Part shown: positions 1-6,457 of the stretch, one piece after another
Numbering within the stretch: position 1 is the first letter of the stretch
Layout: every line of letters begins with the position of its first letter
Assembly: GCA_024280675.1 (NCBI GenBank)
Contig: JAJRPT010000050.1
Span: 1-10,652 of the forward strand
Direction of reading: 5' to 3'
Source of the DNA: Bacteroidota bacterium
GTDB lineage: Bacteria; Bacteroidota; Ignavibacteria; Kapaibacteriales; UBA2268
DNA length: 10,652 bases
The notes under the pieces: generated by a model
Databases searched by the model: none
Seen by the model: the letters and a program-made list of their open reading frames with translations, nothing else
Told to the model about the DNA's origin: nothing
Translations under genes and position numbers: made by a program

Positions 1-523
1 GATTGACATGAATAACAAATATTTCGCTGTTTAGTTTTTTATTCGCTCAAAATCAACGCTTCTGCCTGCTAGATCTGTGCTTTCTTGTTCTGTCTGGATG
101 AAAGAGATTGACATGAATAATAAATATTTCGCTGTTTAGTTTTTATTCGCTGAACTAAAGTTTCCCGACTTTGCGGAAATGACATACTTAGAATTTTAAA
201 ATGAAGGTGATTGACATGAATAACAAATATTTCGCTGTTTAGTTTTATATTCGCTCAAAATCAACGCTTCTGCCTGCTAGCTCTGTGCTTTCTTGTTCTA
301 TTTGGATGAAGGTGATTGACATGAATAACAAATATTTCGCTGTTTAGTTTTTTATTCGCTCAAAATCAACGCTTCTGCCTGCTAGATCTGTGCTTTCTTG
401 TTCTGTCTGGATGAAAGAGATTGACATGAATAACAAATATTTCGCTGTTTAGTTTTTTATTCGCTCAAAATCAACGCTTCTGCCTGCTAGCTCTGTGCTT
501 TCTTGTTCTATTTGGATGAAGGT
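1..523. repeat. Tandem array of five ~105-bp units derived from the 3' end of the adjacent minus-strand gene
   Basis: Five head-to-tail units start at 1, 106, 209, 314 and 419, with lengths of 105, 103, 105, 105 and 105. Each begins with the same ~47-bp block (GATTGACATGAATAAC..., running to ...TTATTCGCT). Units 1 and 4 share one version of the second half (GCTAGATCTG..., ending GGATGAAAGA). Units 3 and 5 share another (GCTAGCTCTG..., ending GGATGAAGGT). Unit 2 has an unrelated second half. On the minus strand each normal unit encodes the last ~26 codons of the neighbouring 244-residue protein (FIQ-EQEST-LAGR-VDFERI), its stop codon, and about 10 downstream codons. Because 105 is 35 codons, the frame is kept between normal units. 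The array starts at base 1, so its true copy number is unknown. Confidence is high for the repeats; origin by tandem amplification of the gene's tail is inferred. Confidence 0.95.
152..208. repeat. Divergent second half of repeat unit 2, with small inverted repeats
   Basis: In unit 2 the usual CAAAATCAACGCTTCTGCC... half is replaced by about 50 unrelated bases, after which the unit rejoins the common end at ATGAAGGT. The foreign part contains overlapping small inverted repeats: AAAGT / ACTTT around a 6-base spacer, and TTTCC / GGAAA around a 9-base spacer (about 158-181). The unit is 103 bp, so it breaks the 35-codon phase. It may be a remnant of the sequence that originally followed the gene, or of an inserted palindromic repeat. 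The sequence alone does not decide between these. Confidence 0.6.
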
Positions 524-1183
524 GTTGCCTATTGCATCACGGTTTGTGTCCTCTGCCCATTGGGCCAGCTTGTCCAACTCATCGACGATTGCGTCATTGT
601 CTTGGGTTTGGAACTCAAACTCTGAGACCTCTAGCTGCTTTATAAATTTGTCGCAGACTATCTGGAACTTGCCAATAATACTTAAAACTCGCTCAATGTT
701 TGAAAGCTGCTTTGAAACATTGTTCTTGTCGCTACCAGGATCGCTGTACAAAGGCATTATGTTTTTGAAATCACCCGCTTCTCGCTTTTCCTTGTTCTTC
801 TTTTGAATAAATTCTTTGAGTTCTGTCTCCTCTACTTGGTTTGGCCAGAAATTGGAAATGTTGCCAATGAACTCTCGGTATCTGCCCTGAAGCACGCCAA
901 ATGTTAGCAAAGCATTCTCTTGGTATTCCGATAAATATGACTTCTGCTCTAATTTCTTCTCCATCCTGATTTGATTGCCAACCGTCTGCTCATAAGATAG
1001 TATCCGCTGGCGCCAATGATACTTCTGGGACAAATGATAAATGTGATGGCGTGAATAATAATGCCCAGAAAGTGCATTTATTCGCCGACCTTCACCCATA
1101 CAAAGATATTCAAAAAATACTGCATAATGCTTGTCCGGCTCGCCTTCGAGCTGCTCGTGTGTGTGGTCACTGCTTGTTTGCAT
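449..1183 (-). CDS. Phage terminase-small-subunit-like DNA-binding protein (putative)
   Basis: The protein has 244 residues with no signal peptide or membrane segment. Residues ~14-66 (EGEPDKHYAVFFEYLCMG through SQKYHWRQRILSYE) have the layout of the N-terminal helix-turn-helix seen in many phage small terminase subunits: an aromatic-rich 'growing' helix, a short turn, then 'S..HIY.LS.KY.W..R...YE'. Those proteins recognise packaging sites. The rest is polar, probably helical and rich in Glu, Lys and Gln, with a Trp-containing stretch near 112. The start is supported by GGAG 8 bases upstream of the ATG (revcomp of 1191-1194). No large terminase, portal or capsid gene is visible nearby, so it is an orphan or a prophage remnant, or the partner lies beyond the array. 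Its last ~26 codons lie inside repeat unit 5. The family assignment is by pattern only; a transposase-type HTH is the main alternative. Confidence 0.5.
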   Translation of the reverse strand: MQTSSDHTHEQLEGEPDKHYAVFFEYLCMGEGRRINALSGHYYSRHHIYHLSQKYHWRQRILSYEQTVGNQIRMEKKLEQKSYLSEYQENALLTFGVLQGRYREFIGNISNFWPNQVEETELKEFIQKKNKEKREAGDFKNIMPLYSDPGSDKNNVSKQLSNIERVLSIIGKFQIVCDKFIKQLEVSEFEFQTQDNDAIVDELDKLAQWAEDTNRDAIGNTFIQIEQESTELAGRSVDFERIKN

Positions 1184-1266
1184 AATATTACTCCGGTTTG
1201 TTTAATAAAAATAAATGCAATGTAAATAATCCCAATGCACACATAAAGAAAAGCTTTTTTAAATGA

Positions 1267-1293
1267 TTTAGAAAATATAGAGTAAGCCGATAC
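1267..1293 (+). promoter_or_regulatory. Possible sigma-28 (FliA-type) promoter upstream of flhA
   Basis: GCCGATAC at 1286-1293 matches 7 of 8 bases of the sigma-28 -10 consensus GCCGATAA. At the canonical 15-base distance upstream lies TTTA (1267-1270), a poor match to the TAAA -35 core. The expected start point would fall at about 1300, on the palindrome AGGGGCCCCT (1297-1306), leaving a ~190-base leader before flhA. The flagellar context makes the match worth noting, but the weak -35 and long leader keep it tentative. Confidence 0.3.
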
Positions 1294-1471
1294 CGTAGGG
1301 GCCCCTCTGGTGATGTCACGCATTGACAAAAATATTAAAAGCTTAAAAATGGCAAGAGATTTGCAATACTTTATTTGGCTTTTACATCTTCAAAGGGAAA
1401 ATTAACGTAAGTCTTTAATTGGTTTTGACTTACTTTAATTATAAGAAGATTCAAATTTCAAAAGCCTCAAT

Positions 1472-1480
1472 AAGGCGGAG
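1472..1480 (+). promoter_or_regulatory. Ribosome binding site that decides the flhA start
   Basis: AAGGCGGAG ends 13 bases before the ATG at 1494. The alternative upstream start, TTG at 1419, lacks a Shine-Dalgarno sequence and would add 25 residues (basic, with no family match) before the usual FlhA N-terminus. Confidence 0.5.
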
Positions 1481-1493
1481 AATAAAATACACT

Positions 1494-3665
1494 ATGGCTG
1501 ATAATACACAGTTATCAAAATCGGGCAAGGGAGGGGTCCTCGCTGATTTAAAAAATTCTAGATTTGCAAATTCGATGCAGCACAAGGTTCTGCCCAAAAT
1601 TGCGTCCAATCAGGATTTTGGACTAGCAGCAGGTGTTGTTTTAATTCTTGCACTTTTGATTGTGCCAATCTCTCCATTCCTTCTGGATATGTTCTTGACC
1701 GTCAGCATTGGAATTGCAGTGTTGATTCTGCTGATCGCAGTTTATCTTGAACGTCCACTTGATTTTTCCGCATTTCCTGCCATTTTACTGCTGACCACAT
1801 TGCTTAGACTTGGGCTAAATGTCGCCTCCACAAGACTTATCCTAGGGGAAGCCGAGGCGGGTGAGATTATTAATGCCTTCGGGGATTTTGTGATTGGCGG
1901 AAATTATGTCGTCGGGCTAATCATATTTATTATACTTCTTGTCATAAACTTTGTGGTCGTAATTAAGGGCTCGACTCGTATTGCCGAAGTTGCTGCACGT
2001 TTTACTTTGGACGCACTGCCGGGGAAACAAATGTCGATTGACGCAGACCTCAATGCTGGGTATATTGATGAGCAGATGGCAAAATCCAGACGTGAGGAAC
2101 TCACGGCTGAATCTGATTTTTATGGCTCGATGGATGGTGCTGCAAAGTTTATCAAAGGAGATGCCATTGCCGGGATCATAATCACGCTTGTCAATCTTAT
2201 CGGTGGGTTTACAATCGGGATGATGCAAAGAGGTATGGACTTCTCTACCGCACTCTCAACCTATACTATGCTGACGATTGGTGATGGCTTGGTTTCGCAA
2301 ATCCCATCACTATTGATTTCGGTGGCCGGTGGTTTGGTTGTCACTCGTAGTGGGTCAAAGGAAAAACTAGATGCACAAATTGGAAAGCAATTCGGAACTC
2401 AAACCCGCCCGCTGGCCATTGCGTCTGTTGTGCTTATCGGTATGGCAATGCTGCCAGGGTTTCCTGTTGCACCATTTCTAATCCTTGCCTCAATTAGTGG
2501 AAGTGTTGCATTTTTTAGATCTAGAACTATGAAGAATGAAGCTGAACAAAAACTCAGAGGTGAGCTTCAGGAAGCTGATGAATCAGAAAAAACTGAAGAA
2601 AAACCAGTCGAAGAATTGCTCAGAATTGACCCGATTGAAATTGAATTGGGTTATAGCCTGATTGCAATGGTAGACGAAACTCAAGGAGGAGATGTCTTTA
2701 AGCGAATAACAAATGTCCGCCGCCAACTTGCAAGTGAATTTGGAGTAATTATCCCGCCGGTTCGTGTTAGGGATAATCTGCAACTTGAGCCTGAATCTTA
2801 TGTGATAAAAATCCGCGGCAATGAAGTTGCACGGAATAAATTATACCCGCAACTGCTACTGGCAATGAACCCAGGAACCGCAGAAGGAGAGATTGAAGGG
2901 GTTGAAGTGACCGAACCTGTCTTTGGGCTGCCGGCCACTTGGGTGTCCAATAACCAAAGAGAGAATGCAGAAATTATGGGGTACACAGTTGTCGAAGCCG
3001 CAACCGTGCTGACTACTCACCTGACTGAAATACTCAGACGAAATGCTGACAAATTGCTCACAAGACAAGATACCCGCCACTTGATTGACAACCTAAAAGA
3101 AGATTACCCAGCTCTTATCGAAGAGGTGAAACCAGAGGTATTGCAACTTTCAATTATTCAAAAAGTATTGCAAAGTCTGCTAAGAGAATCAGTGCCGATT
3201 AAAGACCTTCCAGTGATTTTGGAATCACTGCTTGAGTATGTGAAAATTACTCAAAATACAGATGTGCTAACCGAATATGTAAGGCATAAGCTTGGAGAGG
3301 TTATCAAAAAAATACACGAAGATCAAAATGGTGTGATTTACGCAATTGGTATCGACCCTGAGTTAGAAAATAATATGACAAAAAGCCTTGCCACCAATAA
3401 TGACTCGTCTGTTAGCCCTTCAATGGGACTTCGGCCCAGCTATGTTAGTGAAATTATTGAATCCCTCAAGACTTCAATAGATGAGGTGACGGTGGCCGGG
3501 CATCTGCCACTCATTATCTGCTCGGCTCAAATCAGGCCGTACTTCTATCGCATGATTTCGGCTACATATCCAATGGTGTCCGTTATCTCTTACACCGAAC
3601 TACCAGCCGAATCCGAAGTAGAAATACTGACAAGTATTAAAATTGATGAACAAGTTTATGGGTAA
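1494..3665 (+). CDS. flhA: Flagellar biosynthesis protein FlhA
   Basis: FlhA is the large membrane component of the flagellar type III export gate. Its cytosolic domain docks substrate-chaperone complexes, and its membrane domain couples export to the proton gradient. Translation from 1494 gives 723 residues, slightly longer than the usual ~690-700. Residues ~44-340 hold the hydrophobic FHIPEP-family membrane domain, with the hallmarks PLDFSAFPAILLLTTLLRLG (88-107), RFTLDALPGKQMSIDADL (169-186) and GDGLVSQIPSLLISVAGG (263-280). A charged linker (~343-375, Glu/Lys-rich) leads to the cytosolic domain, which includes the family stretch around IIQKVLQSLLRE and ends in TSIKIDEQVYG. The flagellar rather than virulence type III member is favoured by overall similarity to FlhA. 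It is notable that no flhB, flhF, fliQ/R or other flagellar gene adjoins it. The RBS at 1472-1480 favours the ATG over the TTG at 1419. Confidence 0.97.
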   Translation: MADNTQLSKSGKGGVLADLKNSRFANSMQHKVLPKIASNQDFGLAAGVVLILALLIVPISPFLLDMFLTVSIGIAVLILLIAVYLERPLDFSAFPAILLLTTLLRLGLNVASTRLILGEAEAGEIINAFGDFVIGGNYVVGLIIFIILLVINFVVVIKGSTRIAEVAARFTLDALPGKQMSIDADLNAGYIDEQMAKSRREELTAESDFYGSMDGAAKFIKGDAIAGIIITLVNLIGGFTIGMMQRGMDFSTALSTYTMLTIGDGLVSQIPSLLISVAGGLVVTRSGSKEKLDAQIGKQFGTQTRPLAIASVVLIGMAMLPGFPVAPFLILASISGSVAFFRSRTMKNEAEQKLRGELQEADESEKTEEKPVEELLRIDPIEIELGYSLIAMVDETQGGDVFKRITNVRRQLASEFGVIIPPVRVRDNLQLEPESYVIKIRGNEVARNKLYPQLLLAMNPGTAEGEIEGVEVTEPVFGLPATWVSNNQRENAEIMGYTVVEAATVLTTHLTEILRRNADKLLTRQDTRHLIDNLKEDYPALIEEVKPEVLQLSIIQKVLQSLLRESVPIKDLPVILESLLEYVKITQNTDVLTEYVRHKLGEVIKKIHEDQNGVIYAIGIDPELENNMTKSLATNNDSSVSPSMGLRPSYVSEIIESLKTSIDEVTVAGHLPLIICSAQIRPYFYRMISATYPMVSVISYTELPAESEVEILTSIKIDEQVYG

Positions 3666-3703
3666 AACCTGCTTAATAAAAAATATTTGAGTAGATGTAC
3701 CTA

Positions 3704-3734
3704 TTGCCAACCCTACTCGCTTCTGCTAGATTTG
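3704..3734 (+). promoter_or_regulatory. Bacteroidota-type promoter of the J-domain gene
   Basis: TAGATTTG at 3727-3734 is an exact match to the TAnnTTTG -7 element used by the primary sigma factor of Bacteroidota. A TTG (3704-3706) lies 20 bases upstream, the expected place for the -33 element. The predicted start near 3740 leaves a ~40-base leader containing the Shine-Dalgarno AAAGGA at 3767-3772. The gene would thus be transcribed independently of flhA. Confidence 0.5.
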
Positions 3735-3781
3735 AATTAAGCCGAAAAGATTAAGGGAAATATATTAAAGGACTAAATAAA

Positions 3782-4072
3782 ATGAAAATTAAAAATTATT
3801 ATAATATACTGGGCGTAAAACGTACAGCCTCCTCTTCCCAAATTCAAAAACGCTTCAAAGTCTTGGCTCACACATATCATCCCGATAAAACAGATGGCTC
3901 AGAAAAATCCCAAAGAATATTTACTGAAATCCTAGAAGCATACCGCGTGCTTGGCAAAATTGAAAATAGACTGAAGTACGCACAATGGTTCCACGCAGAT
4001 CAATCCTTCCACAACTCGCTCGCACTTCGTGACTATGAATACAGAATGATAAACAGAATCTCACCCTACTAA
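3782..4072 (+). CDS. Minimal J-domain (DnaJ-like) co-chaperone protein
   Basis: This 96-residue protein is little more than a J domain. It has YYNILGV at 6-12, a basic helix II (IQKRFKVLAHTYHPDK, 21-36) ending in the invariant HPD tripeptide (33-35), and helix III (IFTEILEAYRVLG, ~46-58). The end of the domain reads RLKYAQW where most family members have R..YD. J domains stimulate the ATPase of Hsp70 (DnaK). This one lacks the Gly/Phe region, zinc fingers and substrate-binding domains of full DnaJ, and has no membrane segment, so it is probably a specialised cytosolic adaptor. The ~30-residue tail is short and aromatic/Arg-rich (MINRISPY at the end). AAAGGA lies 9 bases before the ATG. Its client is unknown. 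Adjacency to flhA could hint at a flagellar role, but a separate promoter argues against a shared operon. Confidence 0.85.
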   Translation: MKIKNYYNILGVKRTASSSQIQKRFKVLAHTYHPDKTDGSEKSQRIFTEILEAYRVLGKIENRLKYAQWFHADQSFHNSLALRDYEYRMINRISPY

Positions 4073-4077
4073 CCCCC

Positions 4078-4111
4078 ACCACATTGTGGCTTTTTACCAC
4101 ATTGTGGCTTT
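4078..4111. terminator. Duplicated small hairpins between convergent genes, probable terminator
   Basis: The 16-base sequence ACCACATTGTGGCTTT occurs twice (4078-4093 and 4096-4111). Each copy can fold as CCAC-ATT-GTGG followed by a T-run on the plus strand, and the two copies can also pair across each other (GTGG 4086-4089 with CCAC 4097-4100). The element begins just after the J-domain stop and overlaps the last codon of rpsD, where a terminator for both convergent genes is expected. The 4-bp stems are short, so efficiency is uncertain. Confidence 0.4.
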
Positions 4112-4712
4112 ATCTTGAGTAATATTCCACCACAAGTGGGATTTCGCACTCGACTGGAATTTCCTCACGAGTTGGAATGTGTACGTATTTTACTGAATAG
4201 TCGGATTTCTCGAGGTCGAGGTATTCGGGTGGTGCCGCCGAACGGATGGACTCTTGGAATGCGTCCATTTTTGCACTCTTTTCCTTTACCTTCACCACGT
4301 CATTGACCCTTAGCGACATTGAGGCGATTGTGGCTTTTTTATCATTTAACCGGACGTGACCATGGTTTACAAACTGGCGGGCTTGGTAGATTGTGCGTGC
4401 AAGCCCAGAACGGTAGACAACAGCGTCCAGCCTTCTTTCCAAAAGTTGAATTAGCAAATCTCCAGTGTTTCCAGTCATTGCTCCAGCTTTTTTGTAATAA
4501 TTACGCATCTGCTTTTCTGAGATATTGTACTGAAGACGTAGCCTTTGTTTTTCAAGCAACTGTTTCCCGTAATCCGATTGCTTGGAGCGACGCTTGGAAG
4601 GACCATGTTGCCCCGGTGGATAAGGCTTGCGAGAGGCAACTTTTGACGCTTTTTGTGTCATGTTGATGCCAATCTTTCTTGAGAGTCTTACCTTAGGTCC
4701 AGTATAATTCAT
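4110..4712 (-). CDS. rpsD: 30S ribosomal protein S4
   Basis: S4 is a primary 16S rRNA-binding protein that nucleates assembly of the small-subunit body and often represses its own operon. The product has 200 residues, the usual length. It opens with MNYTGPKVRLSRKIG and has PPGQHG (32-37) and SDYGKQLLEKQRLR (46-59). The S4 RNA-binding fold is at about 93-142 (RRLDAVVYRSGLARTIYQAR, then FVNHGHVRLNDKK). It ends in IPLVVEYYSR. The N-terminal region has no cysteines, so it is the zinc-free (C-) form. An AGG-containing Shine-Dalgarno (revcomp of 4719-4721) and a Bacteroidota-type promoter precede it. It is oddly placed: in most bacteria rpsD sits with rpsM, rpsK, rpoA and rplQ, but here it is alone between purH and a convergent J-domain gene. 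That suggests relocation or a second paralogue. Confidence 0.97.
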   Translation of the reverse strand: MNYTGPKVRLSRKIGINMTQKASKVASRKPYPPGQHGPSKRRSKQSDYGKQLLEKQRLRLQYNISEKQMRNYYKKAGAMTGNTGDLLIQLLERRLDAVVYRSGLARTIYQARQFVNHGHVRLNDKKATIASMSLRVNDVVKVKEKSAKMDAFQESIRSAAPPEYLDLEKSDYSVKYVHIPTREEIPVECEIPLVVEYYSR

Positions 4713-4760
4713 TTTTTACCTGCTTGAAATGTTTTATTAGTTTCAATTTGTTATAGAACC

Positions 4761-4794
4761 GCAAATATAACAATCTTTTAAGTTAATTGAAAAT
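4761..4794 (-). promoter_or_regulatory. Bacteroidota-type promoter of rpsD
   Basis: On the minus strand TATATTTGC (revcomp of 4761-4769) matches the TAnnTTTG -7 consensus exactly and is followed by C, the form common before translation genes of Bacteroidota. A degenerate -33 element (TTTTC, revcomp of 4790-4794) lies about 20 bases upstream. The start would be near 4754, giving a ~40-base leader before rpsD. It lies in the 166-bp gap after purH, where no convincing terminator was found, so readthrough from purH may add to rpsD expression. Confidence 0.6.
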
Positions 4795-4878
4795 ATTTTA
4801 TTGATTATGGGTAATTATTTGAGATGATTCTTAAATCAAAGAGGACTCAGCTATGTTAAATTTTCCAGACTGAAGAAA

Positions 4879-6429
4879 TCAATGCTTAAAATGTCGCATG
4901 CCAGTAAACACCATCGCAATATTATTCTCATCGGCTGCACGGATTACTTCCTCGTCTCGGACTGAGCCACCGGGTTGGATGAGGCAAGATGCACCCGCTT
5001 CCACACATTGCAAAAGCCCATCGGCAAATGGGAAGAATGCGTCCGATGCCACCGCACAATCTTTCAAATCTAAGCCCATTTCTTTTGCCTTGGAAGCCGC
5101 AATTCGTGCCGAATCTATGCGTGACATTTGCCCAGCTCCAATGCCCAATGTACGGTCTGATGAAGTGTAAATGATTGCGTTTGATTTGACGTGCTTTGCC
5201 ACCCGCCAGGCAAACATGAGCGCCTTCCACTGCTGGTCGCTCGGCTGAAGATCTGTGGCAACCCTCATTTTATCTTTGTCGAGCAGTTCTTTGTCGTGGT
5301 CTTGTGCTAGCATACCACCAGATATTGACTTATAATCAATTTTCATTGCATTCTGTAGCTTTGTAATATCCATTCTCATAAGACGACGGTCTCGCTTGTG
5401 CTTGAGAAGTTCGAGTGCGTCATCGTCATAATCCGGGGCAATAATTAGCTCGGAAAATATCTTGTGAATTACGGTGGCAGTCTTCAGGTCGAGCTTTCTG
5501 TTGAATGCAAAAATTCCGCCAAATGCAGAGACATTGTCACTTGCAAATGCCTTGTGATAGGCGGCACTCAGCGTGTCGCCAAGGCCAACTCCAGAGGGGT
5601 TTGTGTGCTTGATAATGGCACAAGCTGGGCTTTCCTCAAATTCAATGACTAATTTGCAGGCAGCGTCAATATCTACAATATTATTGTAAGAAAGTTCTTT
5701 GCCATGTAGCTTCTCATAAATTTCAAAGAAATCGCCATAAAGACTTGCAGATTGAGAGGGATTCTCGCCATAACGAAGCTCTGATGCTTTGGAAAAACCA
5801 AGATTTAATTTTTCTGGATAATCAATATTTAACTCAGAATTAAAATAATTAGCAATCATCGAATCGTAAAATGATGTGAGCGAAAATGTTTCTCTTGCTA
5901 AATTCTTGCGATAATCCAATGGAATACAATTATTGTTTTCCTTCATCTGGGAAATTATCTCGGCGTATTTCTCTGGACTGCTCACAACTACTGTCCATCT
6001 GTAATTCTTTGCCGCAGCCCTAAGCATTGCCGGACCTCCTATGTCAATATTTTCAATCAAAACAGAGTGTTCGGCATTTTGCTTCAGCGTTTGTTCAAAA
6101 GGATAAAGATTGACAACCAGCATATCGATGGATGAGTATCGATGCCCCTTCATCTGCTCGACATGAGAATCATTTCCAAGATCGGCAAGAAGCCCGGTGT
6201 GAATGGCGGGATGAAGGGTTTTCACCCGTCCGTTCATGATTTCGGGAAAGCCAGTCACATCCGACACATTTTTCACGTTCAAACCAGCGCCGGTCAAGAC
6301 ATTGTGAGTCCCACCCGTAGAAATTAATTCAACACCCATTTCAGAAAGAGATTTTGCAAATTCGATAATTCCAGATTTGTCAGATACAGAAATCAATGCA
6401 CGGCGGATTGGGTGTTGGTTTGGAGACAT
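4879..6429 (-). CDS. purH: Bifunctional AICAR formyltransferase / IMP cyclohydrolase
   Basis: PurH catalyses the last two steps of de novo IMP synthesis: 10-formyl-THF-dependent formylation of AICAR to FAICAR, then ring closure to IMP. The protein has 516 residues, the family's normal size, and is cytosolic. Residues ~8-150 form the MGS-like cyclohydrolase domain (ALISVSDKSG at 11-20, STGGT 37-41, NGRVKTLHPAIHTGLL 66-81, NIDIGGPAMLRAAAKN 127-142). The transferase domain follows, with LRYGENPSQ (218-226), the catalytic Lys-His pair in IIKHTNPSG (K274, H275), and the typical end SDAFFPFADGLLQ ... GMRHFKH. It starts 28 bases after the folC stop, so the two are probably one transcript. A weak GGCAAAGA element precedes the ATG. 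Nothing about the coding sequence is abnormal. Confidence 0.98.
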   Translation of the reverse strand: MSPNQHPIRRALISVSDKSGIIEFAKSLSEMGVELISTGGTHNVLTGAGLNVKNVSDVTGFPEIMNGRVKTLHPAIHTGLLADLGNDSHVEQMKGHRYSSIDMLVVNLYPFEQTLKQNAEHSVLIENIDIGGPAMLRAAAKNYRWTVVVSSPEKYAEIISQMKENNNCIPLDYRKNLARETFSLTSFYDSMIANYFNSELNIDYPEKLNLGFSKASELRYGENPSQSASLYGDFFEIYEKLHGKELSYNNIVDIDAACKLVIEFEESPACAIIKHTNPSGVGLGDTLSAAYHKAFASDNVSAFGGIFAFNRKLDLKTATVIHKIFSELIIAPDYDDDALELLKHKRDRRLMRMDITKLQNAMKIDYKSISGGMLAQDHDKELLDKDKMRVATDLQPSDQQWKALMFAWRVAKHVKSNAIIYTSSDRTLGIGAGQMSRIDSARIAASKAKEMGLDLKDCAVASDAFFPFADGLLQCVEAGASCLIQPGGSVRDEEVIRAADENNIAMVFTGMRHFKH

Positions 6430-6457
6430 TTCTTTGCCAGATTTAATAAAAAGATAT

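Larger units (their letters stand above)
1184..1493. other. Divergent regulatory gap between the terminase-like gene and flhA
   Basis: This is a 310-bp AT-rich gap between a minus-strand and a plus-strand gene, so it must hold promoters for both. It contains a possible sigma-28 element (1267-1293), a perfect 10-bp GC palindrome AGGGGCCCCT (1297-1306), and a TTGACA hexamer (1323-1328) without a good partner. No RNA gene or additional credible coding region was seen. Confidence 0.6.

Noticed and set aside
1..523. CRISPR array, because of a repeated ~47-bp block with ~57-bp variable halves
   Set aside because: Most second halves are repeated between units, the unit encodes the tail of the adjacent gene, and no cas gene is present. 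It is a tandem duplication array.
495..806. Plus-strand open frame opposite the terminase-like gene
   Set aside because: It is a shadow of the longer minus-strand gene, which has a better start signal and a recognisable N-terminal domain.
1323..1350. TTGACA (1323-1328) as the -35 of a classical flhA promoter
   Set aside because: No TATAAT-like hexamer lies 16-18 bases downstream; only A-rich sequence is present.
1419..1493. Longer flhA starting at TTG 1419
   Set aside because: It has no Shine-Dalgarno and adds 25 residues not typical of FlhA. The ATG at 1494 has AAGGCGGAG upstream and gives a more normal length.
3689..3718. Inverted repeat GAGTAG/CTACTC as an flhA terminator
   Set aside because: It has only 6 bp of stem with an 18-base loop and no T-run, and overlaps the candidate promoter of the next gene.
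3719..3735. CGCTTCTGCTAGATTTG as a stray piece of the left tandem array (CGCTTCTGCCTGCTAGATCTG)
   Set aside because: The match is short and needs a 4-base gap. It is better explained as chance, and it includes a promoter element.
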